A stretch of 9,661 nucleotides of DNA from Actinomycetota bacterium (GTDB taxonomy: Bacteria; Actinomycetota; Actinomycetes; Nanopelagicales; Nanopelagicaceae). Location: positions 1-9,661 of the forward strand of contig CANHFN010000025.1 of assembly GCA_947459935.1 (NCBI GenBank), written 5' to 3'. The notes beneath the pieces were generated by a model. That model did no database searches. It saw only the letters and a program-made list of their open reading frames with translations, and was not told the DNA's origin. This document shows positions 1 through 5,876 of the stretch, in pieces; within the stretch, counting starts at the first letter, position 1, and the number at the start of each line of letters is the position of its first letter. Made by a program: the position numbers and the translations under genes.

Positions 1-227
1 GCAAGTTCTGTTTCTCGATGTGGTCCTAGTAAATCTTGCTCACTGCTAGCTAGGTGAGAGAGACCTGGAACTAATACTTCGCCTTCTTCCCCGCGCGTGC
101 AGGTCACAAGGGTTACTTGAGCCCCACGATCGGCATAAAGAGCCATAGTTGCGCCATTGTTGATGGTTTCATCATCAGGATGTGCATGAACCAGCAAGAT
201 GCGGATTCCTTCATAGGGGCGGTTCAT
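1..227 (-). CDS. mshB: MshB, mycothiol-pathway N-acetylglucosaminyl-inositol deacetylase (N-terminal part)
   Basis: Partial gene: 75 codons from the ATG at 227-225, cut by the left window edge. The product should be the zinc deacetylase that removes acetate from GlcNAc-inositol in mycothiol synthesis, in the cytosol. The visible part has the LmbE/PIG-L signature HAHPDDE at residues 14-20. By analogy with M. tuberculosis MshB, H16 and D19 are zinc ligands and D18 is the catalytic base. It continues with [20 protein letters not shown] and then CTRGEEGEV, both very close to mycobacterial MshB as I remember it. That likeness favours MshB over its paralogue Mca, but the C-terminal half with the third zinc ligand is outside the window. 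It is divergent from the TetR gene, with 30 bases between the two starts. The start fits family length and leaves no room for a longer 5' end. No Shine-Dalgarno is seen. Confidence 0.88.
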   Translation of the reverse strand, partial: MNRPYEGIRILLVHAHPDDETINNGATMALYADRGAQVTLVTCTRGEEGEVLVPGLSHLASSEQDLLGPHRETEL

Positions 228-235
228 GATTGGTA

Positions 236-241
236 ATTCTG
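236..241 (-). promoter_or_regulatory. Possible -10 element for mshB
   Basis: On the minus strand the hexamer CAGAAT keeps the two most conserved -10 positions (A2 and T6) and ends 8 nt before the mshB ATG, so a very short leader or none is possible. No convincing -35 is visible. The match is weak and rests on position more than sequence. Confidence 0.3.
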
Positions 242-244
242 CCG

Positions 245-250
245 TACGAT
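245..250 (+). promoter_or_regulatory. Predicted -10 element (TACGAT) for a leaderless TetR transcript
   Basis: TACGAT fits the actinobacterial -10 pattern TANNNT and lies 7 nt before the ATG at 258, which puts the expected transcription start on or within one base of the start codon. No Shine-Dalgarno is present, as expected for a leaderless message. No clear -35. A TetR protein often binds its own divergent promoter, so this 30-base gap is the natural place for an operator, but I see no convincing inverted repeat in it. Confidence 0.5.
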
Positions 251-257
251 TACTCCA

Positions 258-869
258 ATGAGTAACCTAGACACATCCAATAAGGCGCGTTTGCCTCGGG
301 ATGAGCGCCGAGCACTGTTGCTTTCAGCAGCCCTAGAAGTATTCACCGCTGCTGGCTACCACTCTGCTGCAATGGATGAGATTGCAGATCGTGCCAATGT
401 TTCAAAGCCGGTTTTGTATCAACATTTTCCATCAAAACTCGAGCTCTACCTTGCTGTTCTAGATCTTCACATCGATTCTTTAGTTTTTGAGATTCAAAAA
501 GCAATTGCCTCGACTCCAGACAATAAGGATCGAGTCCATGCAACTGTTGATGCTTACTTTGCATTCATAGAAAAGGAAGGCGAAGCATTTCGCCTGCTAT
601 TTGAAAGTGATATGAGCGTTGAACCACAAGTCCGTGAACGTCTAAACCGAATGACATACGACTGTGCGGCTGCAGCAAGTGCTGTGATTGCAATAGATAC
701 TGGCCTACCAAAAGAGGCATCAATGCTTTTGGGTGTTGGAATGATTGGTTATGCGCAAGTAACTGCTCGTCACTGGCTCGATCGAGATAGCAAGTTGAGT
801 CGTCAAGAGGCTGTGGAATTAGTCCACAATCTAATGTGGCGAGGCATTTCAGGTTTTCCGCGCAATTAA
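258..869 (+). CDS. TetR/AcrR family transcriptional regulator
   Basis: A 203-residue one-component regulator of usual family length. The TetR_N DNA-binding domain covers about residues 13-65: a first helix with the pattern [18 protein letters not shown], then the helix-turn-helix [20 protein letters not shown] at about 38-57, typically conserved. Residues 70-200 form the variable all-helical ligand-binding and dimerisation part; the ligand cannot be read from sequence. The stop lies 21 bases before the helicase ATG on the same strand, so the two are probably co-transcribed. From memory, a TetR gene close to an RhlE-type helicase is also seen in mycobacteria (Rv3208 near Rv3211), so this is likely a conserved pairing, perhaps with the regulator controlling itself and the helicase. 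It is also divergent from mshB, which could be a target. The start is supported by a well-placed -10 at 245-250. Confidence 0.9.
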   Translation: MSNLDTSNKARLPRDERRALLLSAALEVFTAAGYHSAAMDEIADRANVSKPVLYQHFPSKLELYLAVLDLHIDSLVFEIQKAIASTPDNKDRVHATVDAYFAFIEKEGEAFRLLFESDMSVEPQVRERLNRMTYDCAAAASAVIAIDTGLPKEASMLLGVGMIGYAQVTARHWLDRDSKLSRQEAVELVHNLMWRGISGFPRN

Positions 870-890
870 TTCCGATTGGATCAAATTTAT

Positions 891-2228
891 ATGACAACAA
901 CTTTTGCAGAGCTGCCCCTGCGCAGCCAAACAATTGAAGCACTACATGCTCATGGCTTCTTAGCTCCATTTGCTATTCAAGAAATGGTTCTACCCATTGC
1001 ACTGGCAGATGGTGATGTAATTGGACAAGCAAAAACTGGTACGGGTAAAACGCTTGCATTTGGCATCCCTGTAATTGAACGTGTCATTGCTCCTAATGAT
1101 CCAGAGTGGGCTGATTTTGCAAACAAAGGGATGCCACAGGTATTAATCGTTGTTCCAACCCGAGAACTTTGCACTCAGGTCACACGCGATATTGAAGAGC
1201 TTGCTTCCAATCGCGGAATTCGTACTTTAGCCGTATATGGTGGACGTGCATTTGAGCCACAAATTGAAGCGTTACACGCTGGAGTTGAGATTGTTGTGGG
1301 TACACCAGGTCGACTTCTGGATCTTTCTCGCCAAGGCCAACTAAAACTTAAAGAGGTTTCTCGCTTAGTTCTTGATGAAGCAGATGAAATGTTAGATCTT
1401 GGTTTCTTGCCCGATGTGGAGAAAATACTTTCAAGCACCCCTAATCGCGCCCAAACTATGTTGTTTTCAGCAACTATGCCAGGAGACATCATTGCTCTTG
1501 CTCGACGCTTTATGAATCAACCCATTCATATTCGTACCCAAGATAGCGAAGATGAAGGCGCTGTTGTAACTCGTATCAAGCAACATGTTTTGCGTGCTCA
1601 TGCGATGGATAAGATTGAAATGCTTGCCCGAATCTTGCAGGCTGATGGACGTGGGCCAACAATGGTTTTTTGTCGCACAAAGCGAACTGCACAAAAAACT
1701 GCAGAAGATTTAATGGAGCGTGGTTTTAAAGCAGCGCCTATTCATGGTGACCTTGGTCAAAGTGCTCGCGAAAAAGCATTAAGTGATTTCAAAGCAGGTA
1801 AAACAGATGTACTAGTAGCCACAGATGTTGCGGCTCGCGGAATTGATATCGATGGGATCACCCACGTGATTAACTATCAATGCCCCGAAGATGAAAAAAC
1901 ATATGTCCACCGCATCGGTCGTACGGCGAGAGCAGGTGCGCACGGTATTGCAGTAACTTTTGTTGATTGGGATGAACTGGCTCGTTGGAAAATGATCAAT
2001 CAAACTCTAGAGCTTGGTCTTGCAGAGCCTGAAGAGACATATTCATCCTCTGAACACTTGTATGAAACGCTAAACATTCCTGCTGGATCTACGGGTCGAT
2101 TGATAAAAGCAAAACCAGTTGCCAAAGTTAAATCTAAAGAATCCCGTGCCCCACGAGCCAATAAAGAAACCGCACCAGTGCGCACAGAGCGCACGCGTAC
2201 CCGCACAAAGAAGTTTAAGGAAAGTTAA
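891..2228 (+). CDS. DEAD-box ATP-dependent RNA helicase (RhlE/DeaD type)
   Basis: A 445-residue RNA helicase that unwinds short RNA duplexes using ATP, probably in ribosome assembly or RNA decay. All family motifs are present in order: Q motif around F27-Q30, Walker A AKTGTGKT 47-54, Ia PTREL 89-93, GG 117-118, TPGR 138-141, DEAD 162-165, SAT 193-195, motif IV VFCRT 259-263, motif V ATDVAARGID 310-319 and motif VI HRIGRTARAG 340-349. The last 40 or so residues are Lys/Arg rich and unstructured, a typical RNA-binding tail, and short for the family. I chose ATG 891 over the in-frame TTG at 876 because MTTTFAEL aligns with the usual start of actinobacterial homologues and the TTG would add only five residues. 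It lies 21 bases after the TetR gene. Its TAA overlaps the TAA of marC on the other strand. rhlE or deaD would both be reasonable symbols; the exact subfamily is not certain. Confidence 0.95.
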   Translation: MTTTFAELPLRSQTIEALHAHGFLAPFAIQEMVLPIALADGDVIGQAKTGTGKTLAFGIPVIERVIAPNDPEWADFANKGMPQVLIVVPTRELCTQVTRDIEELASNRGIRTLAVYGGRAFEPQIEALHAGVEIVVGTPGRLLDLSRQGQLKLKEVSRLVLDEADEMLDLGFLPDVEKILSSTPNRAQTMLFSATMPGDIIALARRFMNQPIHIRTQDSEDEGAVVTRIKQHVLRAHAMDKIEMLARILQADGRGPTMVFCRTKRTAQKTAEDLMERGFKAAPIHGDLGQSAREKALSDFKAGKTDVLVATDVAARGIDIDGITHVINYQCPEDEKTYVHRIGRTARAGAHGIAVTFVDWDELARWKMINQTLELGLAEPEETYSSSEHLYETLNIPAGSTGRLIKAKPVAKVKSKESRAPRANKETAPVRTERTRTRTKKFKES

Positions 2229-2836
2229 GCGGCAACAAATACGCGGATTGCATCTACAAGCATCTGCACTGCAATAGCTGCTAGCAATAAACCTGCAATA
2301 CGGGCAACCAGTGTGACGCCGGATTCTTTAATCACATTTAATATTGTGGTTGAAGCCATCAAGGCCACGGCAATTGCAACGTGGACCGCAATTACTGCTG
2401 CTACTAAGCCAAGAGCCATGCTTGTTGTGTCTACTTGCTGAACGAAGATCATGGTGGCAACGATTGCACCGGGACCAGCCAAAATTGGTGTGCCAAGGGG
2501 AACTAACGCAACATTGGAATCACCATCATCACCATGCTTTTTTGCATTACCAGTTAAGAGTTCTAATGCGACCAGCAGTAACAGGAGCGCACCTGCTGCC
2601 TGCAAAGCCTCCATTGAGATGTTGAGATAATTGAGAATTGCACGTCCAAACAGGGCAAATATGGAAATGACAAGAAGCGAAACACCTGCTGCTTGTATCG
2701 CCAGCATTCGGCGAACCTTCGGTGACTTATCTGCCACTAATCCTAAGAAAATAGGTGTTGCACCAGGAGGATCCATAATCACAAACAAAGTGACAAAGGA
2801 TTGGAGCGCAAAAGTTATTGCACTTATATCTTTCAT
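2225..2836 (-). CDS. MarC family integral membrane protein
   Basis: A 203-residue hydrophobic protein of the MarC/UPF0056 family (usually about 200-220 residues, six membrane segments). Family signatures are visible: FVIMDPPGATPIFLGLVADK near residues 18-37 and PLGTPILAGPGAIVATMIF near 112-130, a related pair that probably reflects an internal repeat of two halves. A charged loop (KKHGDDGDS, about 99-107) separates them. The family's substrate is not established; the old link of E. coli MarC to multiple antibiotic resistance did not hold up, so I give no symbol. It is the last gene of the eamA-PHP-marC operon. Its ATG overlaps the PHP stop codon as ATGA, pointing to translational coupling, and there is also a GAAGGG upstream. 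Its stop overlaps that of the helicase on the other strand. Confidence 0.9.
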   Translation of the reverse strand: MKDISAITFALQSFVTLFVIMDPPGATPIFLGLVADKSPKVRRMLAIQAAGVSLLVISIFALFGRAILNYLNISMEALQAAGALLLLLVALELLTGNAKKHGDDGDSNVALVPLGTPILAGPGAIVATMIFVQQVDTTSMALGLVAAVIAVHVAIAVALMASTTILNVIKESGVTLVARIAGLLLAAIAVQMLVDAIRVFVAA

Positions 2837-3678
2837 GCTCTAACTACCCTTCTTGCATCTGATTGCGCTTCTAATCTCTCCCATTGTTCCCTACTAGTCT
2901 GGTTTTCTGCTAATGAATTCAGTTTGCCCGTGCCGTGATAGTCGCTACTTCCAGTGATTACTAGATCTAGTTCATGTGCAATCACCCGTAACATCCCACG
3001 TTCGTCAGGGTTTTGGTCTCGGTGATCTACTTCTATTCCATTAAGACCAGCCAAGACTAAATCTGCGAAATCTTCTGACTTCAATATCTGCCCGCGGTGT
3101 GATGCAAAAGGATGGGCAATTACTGCAACTCCCCCGGCTCTACGTATCAGGGCAATTGCTTCAGCTGGTGTTGGGGCAGCATGAGATACATAAAATGGTG
3201 AATCATTGTGCAATAGATCAATGAATGCTTCATCGCGTGATTTAACAATCTTTTTAGATACTAGGGCATCTGCTAAATGTGGACGGCCCATAGTGGCACC
3301 GACTGGCATAGCCTCCTCGACATCTTCAATGGAAATATCCATGCCTCCGGCGCGCATTTTTTCAATCATTTTGCGCATGCGAGGAAGACGGCCATCCCGA
3401 GTTTCTTCTAACACTTTTTGCATCTCTTGGTGGTTTGGATCAAAAAGCATTCCGAGCATGTGAACACTCACTCCATCATGAGTGAGGCAAGAAATCTCAG
3501 CGCCAAGTGCTAACTGCAATGAACCTCGCAGAGTTTGGGTTGCCTCTTGCCAACCAGATATAGTGTCGTGATCTGTTATTCCAAGTACTTCTATCCCCTG
3601 AACGATTGCCTTATTTACCAATTCTCGTGGGGTGTCAGTGCCATCGCTACAAGTCGTATGTGTATGTAGATCAATCAT
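2833..3678 (-). CDS. PHP-domain metal-dependent phosphoesterase (YciV/RNase AM-like)
   Basis: A 281-residue PHP-family hydrolase, of usual length for the TrpH/YciV group (COG0613). The metal-binding residues look complete: H5 and H7 in DLHTHT, D12 in CSDGT, H37 in ITDHDT, E61 in GAEIS, H73 in SVHML, H134 in GRPH, H189 in IAHP, and D246 and H248 in SSDYHG. Characterised relatives are 3',5'-nucleoside bisphosphate phosphatases (Chromobacterium) and the 5'-3' exonuclease RNase AM/YciV (E. coli), so hydrolysis of pAp-type nucleotides or short 5'-phosphorylated RNA is the likely role. It acts in the cytosol, as no signal or membrane segment is seen. The gene starts 8 bases inside the 3' end of eamA with a strong GAGGAG 6 nt before the ATG, and ends with an ATGA overlap into marC. 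Confidence 0.9.
   Translation of the reverse strand: MIDLHTHTTCSDGTDTPRELVNKAIVQGIEVLGITDHDTISGWQEATQTLRGSLQLALGAEISCLTHDGVSVHMLGMLFDPNHQEMQKVLEETRDGRLPRMRKMIEKMRAGGMDISIEDVEEAMPVGATMGRPHLADALVSKKIVKSRDEAFIDLLHNDSPFYVSHAAPTPAEAIALIRRAGGVAVIAHPFASHRGQILKSEDFADLVLAGLNGIEVDHRDQNPDERGMLRVIAHELDLVITGSSDYHGTGKLNSLAENQTSREQWERLEAQSDARRVVRA
2847..2852 (-). promoter_or_regulatory. Shine-Dalgarno of marC
   Basis: GAAGGG on the minus strand, 10 nt before the marC ATG and inside the PHP gene. The spacing is slightly long, but together with the ATGA overlap it fixes the marC start. Confidence 0.5.
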
Positions 3679-4564
3679 TTGAAACTCCTCGTGTGCGAGT
3701 TACAACCAGGATGCACCCAATCAAGATTAAAACTATTCCAGGAATAATCCCTGCAGGAGGTTTTTGATCTAACCACCAAAATGCGAGAATCGCGCTGACT
3801 GGCACTTCAAAGAAAACGATTAAAGAAACTATCGCAGGTGAAACTCGCTTTAGCGCTGAATTAAACATTGAGTGCCCCAATAGTTGTGCACCTAGAATCA
3901 AGCCTAGAAGAATCCACCATTCTTTTGCGCTATAAGAAAATAATTCATTGCCCGCAATCAATGCCATGGGTAGAGCGGTCATAGAGCATACGAAATAGCA
4001 AATAGTTGTATAAGTCGTAGTTTCAAGAGTTCTTTGCGCTTTAGATCCTGCCATTATGTATGCAGCTGCAAGTGCTGCAGAAATAATGGCTGCCAAGTCA
4101 CCAAGAAAAGATCTGTATGAAATTTGAAGGTCAACACCTGCAACAAGTCCAACACCAATAAAACTAACAATCATTCCTAGCCATGCCTTAGATGGAATAT
4201 GGCCACCTGACAGCTTCACAAACAAAGCTGCAAATATTGGTTGCAAAGCCACCAACGCAGTTCCAGCAGCGACAGTTGTCATTCTCATTGCCAAGAAAAA
4301 TCCGACAAAGTGAAGTGCTAACAAAATTCCAGCAATTAAGGCCCATTTGACGCCAACTCGATCACGTGAATGTCGCAATGCAAAGGGCAAGGTCGCTAAT
4401 GACCCACCTAGATTTCTCCAAAAGATCAAGGTCAGAATGGGCATTGTGCTCAATGCAATTAGTGGGCCAGAAGTTCCAATTCCAATTATTCCTAGTCCTA
4501 ATCGAATCAAATCCGGACGAGCAGGCATCGCCGTGTGTTGGTTAATGCGGTCGCCTGCGTTCAT
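3671..4564 (-). CDS. EamA-family (DMT superfamily) transporter
   Basis: A 297-residue membrane protein with about ten hydrophobic segments in two EamA repeats (about residues 22-143 and 155-288), the normal size for RhaT/YdcZ-like drug/metabolite exporters. Visible family features are FWRNLGG near 48-54 at the end of the second helix, then the stretch TTVAAGTALVALQPIFAALF (96-115) in the first repeat and SLIVFFEVPVSAILAFWWL (247-265) in the second. The substrate is unknown; amino acids, nucleobases and other metabolites are all known for the family. The start at 4564 leaves a 15-residue polar N-terminus before the first helix; M13 would also be possible, but a -10 hexamer placed exactly 6 nt before 4564 favours the longer form as a leaderless message. 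It is first gene of an operon with the PHP and marC genes, overlapping the former by 8 bases. Confidence 0.9.
   Translation of the reverse strand: MNAGDRINQHTAMPARPDLIRLGLGIIGIGTSGPLIALSTMPILTLIFWRNLGGSLATLPFALRHSRDRVGVKWALIAGILLALHFVGFFLAMRMTTVAAGTALVALQPIFAALFVKLSGGHIPSKAWLGMIVSFIGVGLVAGVDLQISYRSFLGDLAAIISAALAAAYIMAGSKAQRTLETTTYTTICYFVCSMTALPMALIAGNELFSYSAKEWWILLGLILGAQLLGHSMFNSALKRVSPAIVSLIVFFEVPVSAILAFWWLDQKPPAGIIPGIVLILIGCILVVTRTRGVSND
3685..3690 (-). promoter_or_regulatory. Strong Shine-Dalgarno of the PHP gene
   Basis: GAGGAG on the minus strand, 6 nt before the ATG at 3678 and lying inside the last codons of eamA. It settles the PHP start and shows that this organism uses ordinary ribosome binding sites for genes inside operons. 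Confidence 0.8.
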
Positions 4565-4570
4565 TAGACA

Positions 4571-4576
4571 AAGGTA
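4571..4576 (-). promoter_or_regulatory. Predicted -10 element (TACCTT) for leaderless eamA operon
   Basis: Minus-strand TACCTT fits TANNNT and is followed by exactly 6 nt (TGTCTA) and the eamA ATG, so transcription should begin at the A of the start codon. It shares its first two bases with the -10 of the divergent gene, within the palindrome GGTACC at 4573-4578. No Shine-Dalgarno and no clear -35 are seen. Confidence 0.55.
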
Positions 4577-4580
4577 CCCT
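4575..4580 (+). promoter_or_regulatory. Predicted -10 element (TACCCT) for leaderless PRC/MgtE-N/CBS gene
   Basis: Plus-strand TACCCT fits TANNNT and is followed by exactly 6 nt (TATCCC) and the ATG at 4587, again predicting a transcript that starts on the start codon. It overlaps the opposing eamA -10 by two bases. No Shine-Dalgarno is present before this ATG. Confidence 0.55.
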
Positions 4581-4586
4581 TATCCC

Positions 4587-5864
4587 ATGAGCAGCAATCT
4601 CCTAAACCGAGTATTTCTTGCCCGTCTTGCAGGTACCGCGGTCTTTGACCCAAATGGTGATCCAGTAGGAAAGGTGCGAGATGCTGTCGCGACCCTTCGT
4701 TCTACAAACCAACCACCAAGAATTCTTGGTCTCGTTGTAGAAGTACCACTTCGTCGCCGAGTCTTTGTTCCCATCACACGCGTAACCTCCATTGAAAGTG
4801 GAGCGGTTGTCATTACTGGATTAGTAAATATGCGCCGATTTGAAACACGACCAGGTGAAGTTCTCGTTCTTGGAGAAATGCTCGATCGCTCAATTACTTT
4901 AATTGAATCTGGCGAGGCTGTTGTTGTTGAAGACATGGGAATGGAAGAGACTCGAACAGGTGATTGGTTCATCAATCGTGTTCACATCATGCGTAGAGGC
5001 CGCGGCTTGCGCCGAAAGGGAGCAACATCCACAGTTGCCTGGGAAGAAGTCACTGGATTTGCATCGACAGAACAAAATCAAGGTGTCGCAAATTTGATGT
5101 CAACACTTGCCAACTTACGTGCTGCTGACCTTGCTGCCGTTTTACAAGATCTGGCACCTAAGCGTCGCATTGAAGTTGCAATCGCACTTGATGATGAACG
5201 TCTCGCCGATGTGCTTGAGGAAATGGATGAAAGTGATCGCGTCGCATTATTGGCTGAACTTGAAGGTGAAAGAGCTGCTGATGTTTTGGGAGAAATGGAT
5301 CCTGATGATGCGGCGGATTTACTGCGCGAAATAGGCGAAGAACGAGCCAATGCACTCTTGGAATTAATGGAGCCTGAAGATGCAGAGGATGTTTTGCGTC
5401 TGATGAACTATGAGGATTATTCAGCTGGTGGAATGATGACAACTGAACCAATTGTTCTGACTGCTGATTCAACCGTTGCAGATGCATTAGCTGCAGTTCG
5501 ACAAAAAGAGATTTCTCCGGCACTTGCATCACAGATTTACATCTGTCGTCAGCCAGTTGAAACCCCTACCGGTCGCTTTATTGGGGTTGTTCATTATCAG
5601 CGCTTGCTACGCGAACCACCTGCGACGCTATTGGGTTCCATTGTTGATAGCGATTCAAAAGGTGTTAATCCAGATTCAACTTTGCATGAGGTTTCCTCGT
5701 ATTTAGCCAGCTATAACATGCTTTCATTACCTGTAGTAGATGCTAATGAGCGCTTACTTGGAGCTGTCACCGTTGATGACGTGCTCGACCACTTATTGCC
5801 AGAAAATTGGCGACACGATCATAGAGAAAAATCACCCGTTACTTTTAAGTCAGAAACATTGTAG
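4587..5864 (+). CDS. Soluble PRC-barrel / MgtE N-domain / CBS-pair protein
   Basis: A 425-residue cytosolic protein without membrane segments. Order of parts: a PRC-barrel-like N-terminus at about 12-80 (VFDPNGDPVGKVRD, VVEVPLRRRVFVPI), a second barrel-like stretch at about 95-160, a helical MgtE_N superhelix at about 175-275 made of acidic repeats (ADVLEEMDESDR, ADVLGEMDPDDA, ALLELMEPEDAE), then two CBS domains at about 280-405 (opening AGGMMTTEPIVLTADSTVAD, closing RLLGAVTVDDVLDHLLPENW). In MgtE channels the N and CBS domains sense magnesium and gate the pore; here the pore domain is missing, so the protein is probably a free-standing sensor or regulator. From memory, Rv1232c of M. tuberculosis has the same build. 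The frame is open further upstream, but ATG 4587 is the true start: MSSNLLNRVFLARLAGT begins the PRC fold and the upstream part overlaps eamA. The next gene, DUF1003, follows 12 bases later and may be its membrane partner (inference). Confidence 0.88.
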   Translation: MSSNLLNRVFLARLAGTAVFDPNGDPVGKVRDAVATLRSTNQPPRILGLVVEVPLRRRVFVPITRVTSIESGAVVITGLVNMRRFETRPGEVLVLGEMLDRSITLIESGEAVVVEDMGMEETRTGDWFINRVHIMRRGRGLRRKGATSTVAWEEVTGFASTEQNQGVANLMSTLANLRAADLAAVLQDLAPKRRIEVAIALDDERLADVLEEMDESDRVALLAELEGERAADVLGEMDPDDAADLLREIGEERANALLELMEPEDAEDVLRLMNYEDYSAGGMMTTEPIVLTADSTVADALAAVRQKEISPALASQIYICRQPVETPTGRFIGVVHYQRLLREPPATLLGSIVDSDSKGVNPDSTLHEVSSYLASYNMLSLPVVDANERLLGAVTVDDVLDHLLPENWRHDHREKSPVTFKSETL

Positions 5865-5870
5865 GGAGGT
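5864..5870 (+). promoter_or_regulatory. Strong Shine-Dalgarno of the DUF1003 gene
   Basis: GGGAGGT, starting on the last base of the upstream TAG stop and ending 6 nt before the ATG at 5877. Near-perfect match to the 16S anti-Shine-Dalgarno, so it firmly fixes the DUF1003 start. Confidence 0.8.
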
Positions 5871-5876
5871 CGAAAA

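Noticed and set aside
876..890. TTG codon as an earlier start for the DEAD-box helicase, adding MDQIY
   Set aside because: The five extra residues carry no family feature, and the ATG at 891 gives the usual MTTTFAEL opening.
2216..2260. Possible bidirectional terminator between the helicase and marC
   Set aside because: No GC-rich stem followed by a T-run could be drawn on either strand.
2344..2625. Plus-strand frame with a run of five histidines, looking like a metal-binding peptide
   Set aside because: It is antisense to marC; the histidines come from the reverse complement of Asp/Gly/Asn codons in the MarC loop. No start signal.
4347..4586. Upstream extension of the PRC/MgtE-N/CBS reading frame by 80 codons
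   Set aside because: It lies wholly antisense to the start of eamA, encodes no recognisable domain, and the ATG at 4587 begins the PRC fold and has a well-placed -10.
5140..5400. Apparent short DNA repeats (GATGAT/GAAGAT-rich, roughly every 60-70 bases)
   Set aside because: They follow the protein-level helical repeats of the MgtE_N domain; no exact direct repeat array or CRISPR-like spacing.
5078..5532. Minus-strand Ser-rich and Gln/His-rich frames opposite the MgtE_N repeats
   Set aside because: The odd composition is explained by the repeated acidic Glu/Asp/Leu codons of the MgtE_N superhelix on the real strand.
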